Source: Phaeoceros laevis (Eukaryota > Anthocerotophyta > Anthocerotopsida > Notothyladales). Taken from it: DNA of 64,000 nt. The stretch is from the NCBI GenBank assembly GCA_049999765.1, contig JBNGIQ010009122.1, positions 103,881-167,880 of the forward strand, in the 5' to 3' direction. Below are positions 56,730 to 64,000 of the stretch, piece after piece (position 1 is the stretch's first letter; the number at the start of each line of letters is the position of its first letter). The notes below the pieces were generated by a model. It saw nothing but the letters and a program-made list of their open reading frames with translations. It was not told the DNA's origin and did not search any database. Both the position numbers and the translations under genes were made by a program.

Positions 56730-57209
56730 GTTTCGGAGAGGCGATTCATCACTATCAAGACCATCCACCTCATAGTACCCGAGATCTTCCGGTTGATGAC
56801 AAAGCTTGTTAAAAAATTTTCAGCTGCAGGTGATTGGGTCCTCGATGGATGCTCAGGTTCGGGCACCACTTTAGTATTGGCATTAAAGGCTGGGAGGCAT
56901 TGTGTGGCAATCGAGCTGAACTCCAGGTGTGCGCAATTTATACCCACAAGAGTAGCTAGCTTGGAAGGTGGGGGAGGTGTTGCGTATGCTGGACAGGGCA
57001 TGAAGTTTTTTCGCAAGGAAACTATGTTGAGCAAATTGGGTACTGGCACGTTGGTTCACGTGAAAGCGATGGCTCGGGCGTCAAGATGTAAGGAAGATGG
57101 CATGACAGCGCTTGTAGATGTTGGAAGCAGTGAAGGCGCCTGCTCCACCTATCACCGCCACACCTATCACCGCCGCGACAGATGCATCGGATCCGGAGGT
57201 GGGGGGTAG
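56730..57209 (+). CDS. C-terminal part of an N4/N6-type DNA methyltransferase (fragment)
   Basis: From a CTAG that could be a splice acceptor (56726-56729), or from an ATG at 56796, the plus strand is open to TAG at 57207. The product contains PEIFRLMTKLVKKFSAAGDW, then VLDGCSGSGTTLVLALKAGR and HCVAIELNSRCAQFIPTRV. This is the AdoMet-binding motif I of bacterial-type amino-methyltransferases (usual form LDPFxGSGTT, followed by GIExxxxY). Enzymes with this motif near the C terminus have the catalytic S/DPPY motif upstream, which I could not find; it may be in a distant exon or lost. The last about 75 residues (Gly-rich, YHRHTYHRR) match nothing. Bryophyte sperm are reported to use an N4-cytosine methyltransferase, so this could be a relative, a recent bacterial or mobile-element fragment, or a pseudogene. 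Confidence 0.5.
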   Translation, partial: VSERRFITIKTIHLIVPEIFRLMTKLVKKFSAAGDWVLDGCSGSGTTLVLALKAGRHCVAIELNSRCAQFIPTRVASLEGGGGVAYAGQGMKFFRKETMLSKLGTGTLVHVKAMARASRCKEDGMTALVDVGSSEGACSTYHRHTYHRRDRCIGSGGGG

Positions 57210-60200
57210 TGCGGACTTTAGTGATAACTTCACCGCTGAGGCTTAGAGTGCAAAGACCTGGATCACATTACGAATCCTGGATGTCCGGGATAGTTGAAGT
57301 GTATTTGGACTTTTTTTTTGGGGAATGCGATAAGTGACCTGCTTGAAACCGTGAAATACATTAAAATAGCACTTCTCTTTTTTTTCCCCAAAACGCAAAG
57401 TTTTTGGGAACAAAAAAGCGCTTTTTTCCGTAACCAGCTCAAAAACGGGTTTTTTTTTGGGGGGGTGAGAGTGGCCATTTTAGGAACCAGTCCCGGTTCC
57501 TATTTCATGGAGACATTGTTTAATTCTATCGTAAATAAACCTATACAATCAATTGAGTCAAAATAACTTCAGGCTCTCCATCCACCAATTACCTCCGACG
57601 TTAAGCGACAGTTTCCCCAATGCCACCAGATTTGTAGATGCTCTCCATAGATTCTTCCATGGTCTCCCACCATCAATCCAAACGCAACTATAGATGAAAT
57701 AGCCGGTTCCTGGATGGAGGAACAAACCGCAGCCTATCAGATTCCGAAAACGTAGGCGACCAACACCAACTCTCTGGGTTATGATGTTTTCACCAAGTCA
57801 TGGAACCGTCCATTTGGCCAAGATCTACCAAGGCAATACTCGAAAGTGAAAAAGAAAAAGACAAAGCTAGCAGTTGTTCACAATAAAAGCTCCATGCCTT
57901 CATGAACAATGCAGGGAAGCACAATCCTGTATATAGGAAACGAGCTAGCACAATTGTCAAGGAAACAAGCGTTGAGACAATGTAATTTGCAACACGAAGA
58001 ATCACAACTGCAAGCGCAAGCCGCAATGCTGCCTAGGTTAAGAATTTGCAAAAGACTGTCTTCCAGCGCGCGGAGATGGGCCATAACTTGCAACTATCAC
58101 TCTAGCCTTTCTCTTACTGGCTCTAGCCGCCATTGCCACAAGGATGCACTGCAGCTTGCAGCATTCACAAAAAATCTAGCTGAGCTGGCACAGGCTGCCC
58201 GTAACAGGCCAAAATAATTTAGCAGCATACAAGGGTTTAACTGAATTCAAACTCGCCATAACAAAAGAATTATCTCAAACGATGTCCATGGATCAGCCTA
58301 CCTAACTAGCATGGTTACCGTTTACATACAGTAAGCATAAGTATGGAAATAAGCAAGGGCTGCAAAAAGCCACACAACCCTCTTCATAAGAGCAACCACC
58401 TGCAGCATGATATTTAGTAGCACATCGTGACAATGTATTAAGTTTTATATTACTTCTGCTCCTCAAGAAATGCGTATCTTTGATTCATGTAACAATCCAT
58501 TATTTTTCTTGTAAAACACTTGATCAAATTAAATAATTTATAATAGCTTAATTATTGAATAACTTTTACTTTGTGTCTTTCCTTAATATTGCTCAACCCA
58601 TATTTCAGAAGGGTCCAATTGTATTACCTGCCAATGACTACTTCTTTATAAAATGCTTGGTTGAGATATCTTCAGAATCAAACTAATTATTGATACACCT
58701 TATGGTCAACTAGATTGAGATGTTTAAAATGTTCCACAAGTTCATACAATAATCCTAATCTTGAGTGGACTCTTGAATTTAACACATACTTGTTGCCAAA
58801 TTCTTTAGAAAGCTTAAATACCATGTTTTGGTCACATGTATTATGATTGTGAACGGCTTAACCTTGTAAGGCCTGGGCACTGAAATGCCTGTTACTCTGG
58901 CGGCTTGGCTTTCCCGGGCCATCGACCCCATAACGAGCCCAGTTGGGCCCATTATATATTGTGGCGTTTCTTTTGCATAGTTGGGCACCCCCAATTACGT
59001 ACTTTCCTATTCTGCTGGATAGAGCGCATCTAGCTCTATCCAACAGTATAAAATCTAAGTATTTTAAAAAAATTTGCATATGTAATTCTGTTAGAAACGT
59101 GGTGGAGGACAAAAGTGGACAAATATAGTATGTTGGGCCTTTAAGGTAAGTCCATGATAAGTTCGTATACAACTCACTTCCATTCGTCGAAATGTTCAAA
59201 CTTTTTTGGGCATGTAGCTGACACATGAGAACTTTCATTAACTTGTCATGTTCATATGACTCCCCTCTCAAGTATGCAGATGGAGGTTGAAAGGCCTCTC
59301 TACAGCACATAGCCACATGCATTTGGAAGACCTTACCGGCTCCAACGTGTAGACACCTTTTGAAACTTGAAACCACGGCTTATGGTAGGCAATATTGCAA
59401 GATCTGATGTCTTAGTGGTAATATGGCGAATTGCTCAAGTCTTTTTCTCCTTCAAGTTAGCTCTGTGTTTTTGAATTCAACTTCACCAATCTCCATATGC
59501 TCTATAAATGTCTCCATATGCTCTATAAATGTATGTAGATTGCATATGCTCGCAATGTGCATACTTCACCAATCTGCATATGCTCGCACCTACAAAACTA
59601 TCTATCTATATTTATATTATATATATTCTAAGATAACTCATCATGATTTTCATATGCCTCACTCAAGTAGAATCGGGTAGTGGGGCTGAAGCAAACTATC
59701 CGGATGTCAAACCCATAGCTATCACCCAATGTAATATACAGCAGCAATGTAGAGATTGTTGAGTTGCGCTGCAGTGTGGGCCGGGTGCTGGGAAGGTAGC
59801 CCAGGTCGGAGTGCACACAAGCAGGGAACAAGGCTTTGCAGTGTGCCGTTGTTTTAATCCCTTTTCACACAACTGACAGACGAACTCGATTTTGTGTGCG
59901 ATGGTAGAGGATACATTGTCCGTCGACTCTCTCTTCAGCAAAGGAAGCTTGGGCATTATTGTACTTTCCCCTCGGCAACAGCCAAGCACCAGTCTGGACA
60001 ACACTGTTATACTTCTGGACCAGACAGGGAACTAGCACCGATGGAAGGCAGAGGTGTTGTACAATAGCAAGGGGGGCTAGCAGGGAAAGCTCGTACGCTC
60101 GAGGGGAATCAAAGCTCACCACCACCAGTGCTCAGTACAGCTGTTCCAACATAGTAATAAATATCGCAGCCGACACTGTCGGCCCATGTTTATTCCAAGC

Positions 60201-60684
60201 TTACACCGCTCCAAAGAGCGAGGGGAGTCAATGAAGACCAAAGTTTTGTGCCATTCCTGCCAACTTCTACTAGTTTGAACTACCAAATCTGTTCTGGGCG
60301 TATGTAACTGTCTGCAGGATCAATCAGAGAGCAGCCTAGCAAGCAAAGTTCTAACTGCACCTCCGCTCAGACAATCTTCTACCATTTTTCTAGATTACAG
60401 CCTTCTCTGCCCATGTAGAAAAAATGAATGTGACAGCTCCCAGACTTGTCCCAAAAAAGATCTGCTGTTGAAGCTGCTACAATAAATCAGAATAATATCC
60501 TCTGCTTGCACAATCAGTACCTGTCGTCGTCATCGTCGTCTATGTTGTTGAGGAACTGGTCGGTGAGCGACCCATAGAAGTCCAACAACCCAACCCACCC
60601 TGCGCTGAAGAGAACCAGAATCCGAAGAAGAAACATTCTAGAATGCTCAACAAAAAAATTTACAGCAGCATACTGAGGAAGCGC
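57210..60684. other. 3.5-kb region without a recognised gene
   Basis: It includes T- and G-homopolymer runs at about 57300-57470, an AT-rich stretch at 58430-58860, a 10-bp-arm hairpin at 59016-59042 (TGGATAGAGC, 7-nt loop) and a 21-bp direct repeat at 59491-59532 (CTCCATATGCTC). The right end should hold the 3' UTR of the pectinesterase gene. The open frames have no domain. Confidence 0.5.
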
Positions 60685-62866
60685 TTAGAATAGGCGAGAC
60701 AGAACCAGAAGAGAGAACGAAGAGAGGCCCAACAATCTCCAGCTCTGGCTGCTGATCCTAACAGCTGCGTTGTCATTAACCTCAGCCAGACGGACGAGAG
60801 GTAGAGCTGTGGATGGAGCTTGGGGTGGAGGCAAGGAGGCCGCAGGTGATGGGACAGGGACAGGGATGGGAGGAGTCAGGTAGTCTATAAACGGAGACAA
60901 TAATACCCTGTTGATGCCCTGCGCTGCAGTCAAGCTATCCAGGTTAACATACGCATCGTGCTTGGTCACCTCGGCCTTCAGGTCCTGGCCCACGAACACA
61001 CCTTCAGGCTTGTTCAGGATGGGGAAGCCAAATCCAGCAAGAGTAGGGAGATTCTGCTGGCCCAAAGTGAGCAGGACTGCGTCAGGGTAGAAACCTTTAA
61101 CGATGTGGTAGGAGAGCACCCTCTTGAGGAGGTTGGTGTCGTTGGACAGGGTCTTGACAGTCTCGTTGCTGAGCACGTTGAAGGAAGAGTCAGTGGGAGG
61201 GAAGAAGGTAAGAGCTTCAGGGGGGGAAGCAGACAGCTCTGCATCAAGACCAGAGAACTGGAAGAAGTAGAGGAAGGTGGCGAAGTCGCCCTTCGCGTCC
61301 AAAGCAGACACCAGCAGATCCACCGCGTTATATGCAGCAGGAGGAAGACCCACATCCGGGCTCTCCACTTCTCCAGGAGGACCTTCAGTAGGCATGGGAC
61401 CTTCAGCAATACCAGCCTCGTCGTGGCCGGAGCACATGACGAGAGGCTCGGGAGTCGGGCCCAGCTCCTCGGGTACCTCCACCCAGACGTTGCCGTTGAT
61501 GAAGGGGCGAGCTGGGTTCCTGTATCCTTGCACCTCTCGGAGTGTCAAGCTCTTGGCCCATTTCACACGCTGCGAGGTGTCAGAACCTGGTCCAGTGTTG
61601 TTGAACTCTGCGAAGTCGGAGGTGAGCTCTCTGGCAGGGAAGCCCATGTTGTTGTAGCCGGGGGGGTAGACCACGTCGTAGAGGTAGGAGTCGATGAAGT
61701 AGGTCCTGGCATGCGCACCCCATGACCTCGCCAAGTAAGCCTGGCCTTGCCCGGGCAGGGAAGGCTCGCAGGTCAGGTTGCACCTCAAGAAGATGAAGCC
61801 ATTGGGATCTGTGGACAAGTTCCTCTTCTGTGCGCTGAAGGAGTACGGGTCCGCCCGGGCGTGAATGTTGCAGTCCTCGAACTGGGCCTGGGCATAGCCG
61901 AAGATGAAGTCGATTGTTCCTTCGATGAGACAGTTCTTGTAGAGCTGGCGGCCCTTGTGCGCATACAGGGTATCCTGAAAACTGGTGAAGATGCAGTTGT
62001 AGTACTGGTGCCTATCACCTGGCACACCATCCCACCACCCAAATCAGAATCTCTTCCCGACGTGCATTGCGAAAGAACCGGACCTCAGACTAAAAAACAG
62101 AGACGATTCACTTCCAGCACTGGAGAAAAGCAAAAGATGGTCACCTGTGGCACGAACGGCAACGGCTTGGCCTCCCCGAGCTCCTGGTGCGGGGCGGTCA
62201 GAAAGGTTGATGAAGGTCACTCCAATGGCTGTGAAGTCGTCACCACGGATGATGAGGGAGGGAGACCGGTAGGTGCCGTAGACCCTGCCTTCCGTGTCTA
62301 TATCTGCAGCAGTGTGCTTGGCTTGCAGCACCACGCTACGAGGATTCTTTGGGTCTCCGTAGAGAGTGATCAGGCTGCAATCAATCACACCAAGCGATGA
62401 GGTCAGACTCTGCAGCCTCCAATCCACATCCCCACCCCCCCCGCCCCCCCGACCCAGGATTGGCACCCAAAGAACACAGTAAGACGTAGAAGGAGGCTAT
62501 CGCTTACTTTTTCTTCTCGATCTCCACTTGTCCAAAGTAGACACCAGGGTCAATCTTGATGATCCACCTCTCCGTGGTCACGTCCGGCACGGCATCAATA
62601 GCCGCCTGGATGGACCTGTAGGTATTGTCATTGCCGAGCTTGCTGGGGTCCTGGGTGACCGTGATGATATTGCTGCTGCCGCCTCCCGCCGCAAGCAAAG
62701 ATGCAAACTCAAAGTCGTCCCTGTGGACGAGGACGGGCTCTTCCCCATCCGCAGGCTCGTCAGTGTCGTCGGGGGCGGGCCAGTCGGGATAGGGCTCCGC
62801 TATGCACACAGGAGCAAGCAGCAGCAGCAAGAGCACAGGGACCTTCCATGCCTGGAGACCTCCCAT
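60685..62866 (-). CDS. secreted pectin methylesterase fused to a C-terminal fasciclin (FAS1) domain
   Basis: Three exons (62866-62508, 62374-62145, 62018-60685; 1923 nt) give 640 residues with no frame break. Residues 1-24 are a signal peptide (core VPVLLLLLLAP). A CE8 pectinesterase beta-helix follows (about 60-385), removing methyl esters from wall homogalacturonan. Catalytic residues are kept: GGQAVAVR (Gln, about 189), QDTLY (Gln211, Asp212), DFIFG (Asp233) and LARSW (Arg294, usual form LGRPW). No inhibitor pro-domain is present. After a Pro/Gly-rich linker a FAS1 domain lies at about 427-577 with H1 TFFPPTDSSF, the LSYHIVKGFY motif and H2-like VNLDSLTAAQGINRVLL. A Pro-rich stretch and a short hydrophobic C terminus (LLGLSSFSLLVL) resemble a GPI-anchor signal. 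Pectinesterase and FAS1 lie within the same 1334-nt exon, so the fusion is not a gene-model artefact. Confidence 0.92.
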
Positions 62867-64000
62867 TGCCACACCCCCAATGCACCACCACGACAATCTC
62901 CTGCCAACTCTTTTTTCTCCTGATCTCTTCCCTTCCTGAACTCTCAATCAAGTCTCAAAGTCCGCCTCTTTCGCACCTTCCACCTCCGCCCATAAAAAAC
63001 AGCTACTGCTGCTGGTGCTGCGCCAATGCCTGGAGCCACAAAACACGCACCCACAGGTCAGCAAATCCGCATCAACCCCCACAAAGCTTTCTATTTCAGA
63101 ACCCACCACAGAGAAACAGCCAGTCCCCACTCCGAACTGCCACATCCGCTGTTACTTCGCCCGCAGACTGGCAATGCACCAGCGGAAGAAGCAGCATTGC
63201 GCATTCCGCAAGCAACCAAGCATTCCCAGCGGCGCGCTCACCTCAATTGAAGCAGGCAGGCTAGCAATGCCAATCCGTCAACACAGCTCAAGTACAGGTG
63301 GACGCCACCGCTGCAGCCGCTAGAGCGCAGAGGAAGGAGGAGGAGGAGGAGCGAGCTGGGCGGTGCGGCTGCTCGTAGCTGAGAGCAGCTACAGCTTCTG
63401 GGTGGAAGTGGCCGGCACCGGGGGCTTTCTAGCAGGGCAGAGTCCGCCCTGGGGCCGGGCTGAGGAACTGGCGGTGGGGTCGACGAGTGACTACGTGGAT
63501 GAGAGATACAGAAGGCAGCCGCTGGCCCGAACCACAGCCAGCTACAGTGGCCACAGGCAGCCAGGCAGCCAGGCAGCCAAGCCAGCCGTCCTCGGCTGGC
63601 CGGAACCATTGATTTCGCCAGCCATGCCGGCTATTTCGCCGCACACGGTTTGGGCGGGTTTATGTTCGGTTCGGGCGGGGTTATTAAGGCAAAGTACCGC
63701 CTAACCGTGTGAGTGATCACACGGATTCCCGCGACCGGGAGGCGGATCTGCCAGAACCAACGTACAACATTAGATTAAGGTCTAACTACAGTACGGAGAG
63801 ACGTTTGAAACGGGAAACGGCGAATGGGGGTTCGGAGAGATGCGCATACGATGCCCGAGGCAAGCGTGGAAAAGTAGGATCGCTCACCCCGTCATGTGCG
63901 CCGGGCTGCGCCTGGTTCCCTGCGTCCGTCCGTCCACTGCCTCCCCAGAGGTGAAAAAGTGGGTGCCTGCCAGCTGTGTGTGAGAGGGCCGTTACGGGGT
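62867..64000. other. pectinesterase promoter region and GC-rich flank
   Basis: Upstream of the pectinesterase start. Frames near 63238-63704 come from GC-rich simple sequence (GGCAGCCA repeats at about 63555-63590) and match no protein. No other gene is recognised. Confidence 0.5.

Noticed and set aside
57300-57480. T- and G-homopolymer runs as a structured element
   Set aside because: Simple low-complexity DNA; no symmetric arrangement that would support a G-quadruplex or element end.
59016-59042. Hairpin with 10-bp arms as a terminator or small RNA
   Set aside because: Single short hairpin in non-coding DNA with no T run or conserved partner; likely chance.
59865-60125. 86-codon minus frame with a hydrophobic N terminus
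   Set aside because: No homology recognised, no splice-site support and low-complexity surroundings.
1-64000. CRISPR arrays, bacterial operons, replication origins, riboswitches
   Set aside because: The window is spliced plant nuclear DNA; repeats seen are minisatellites, tRNA copies and PPR units with no regular repeat-spacer pattern.

Overview
This is nuclear DNA from a land plant. Nearly every gene is a plant gene broken by short GT-AG introns of roughly 60-250 bp. The best clue to lineage is a pair of very long, nearly intronless PPR genes built from P-L-S triplets, with inner triplets that carry an extra block of about 18 residues. From memory that style is typical of leptosporangiate ferns. 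The short introns and high gene density would fit a compact fern genome such as a water fern; species is inference only.

Layout. 1-2030: 5' part of a minus-strand LTR retroelement with an initiator-Met primer-binding site. 2040-4420: AT-rich tRNA-Trp cluster (one intact gene and four decayed copies in mixed orientation), minisatellites and a 100-N gap. 4418-8983: TRM8 (-), SPCS3 (+), CYSTM peptide (-). 10884-16086: kinesin-8 KIN-8B (-). 18061-21795: APC-type polyamine/amino-acid transporter with a 368-codon first exon (-). 22620-23621: cis-prenyltransferase (-). 23944-25496: atypical phosphatase-like protein without its catalytic arginine (+). 26313-28991: PPR protein (-). 29333-29405: tRNA-Arg(ACG) (-). 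29699-31388: TAF8 (-), head to head with a cysteine synthase 2-type enzyme at 31467-33301 (+). 33536-34813: broken F-box gene (-). 35064-37576: M18 aspartyl aminopeptidase (-). 37759-45563: THADA/Trm732-like HEAT protein (+). 46165-47707: IBR5-type phosphatase (+). 48378-52217: PPR protein (+). 53220-53906: TAF15-like RRM protein (-), cut by a 400-N gap. 54384-55830: tandem dead PPR array (+). 56730-57209: fragment with the AdoMet motif of an N4/N6 DNA methylase (+). 60685-62866: pectin methylesterase fused to a fasciclin domain (-).

Exon models were built by hand from splice consensus, family homology and reading phase. For TRM8, SPCS3, CYSTM, KIN-8B, the transporter, the phosphatase-like gene, TAF8, cysteine synthase, aminopeptidase, THADA, IBR5 and PME-FAS1 the exon lengths sum to a multiple of three and give a plausible family protein. 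Four gene pairs are head to head with only 78-342 bp between start codons. Most genes are housekeeping (tRNA modification, secretion, basal transcription, dolichol, cysteine and peptide metabolism). The most unusual items are the PME-FAS1 fusion, the DNA-methylase-like fragment, the decaying tRNA-Trp array and the tandem array of already-dead PPR repeats.
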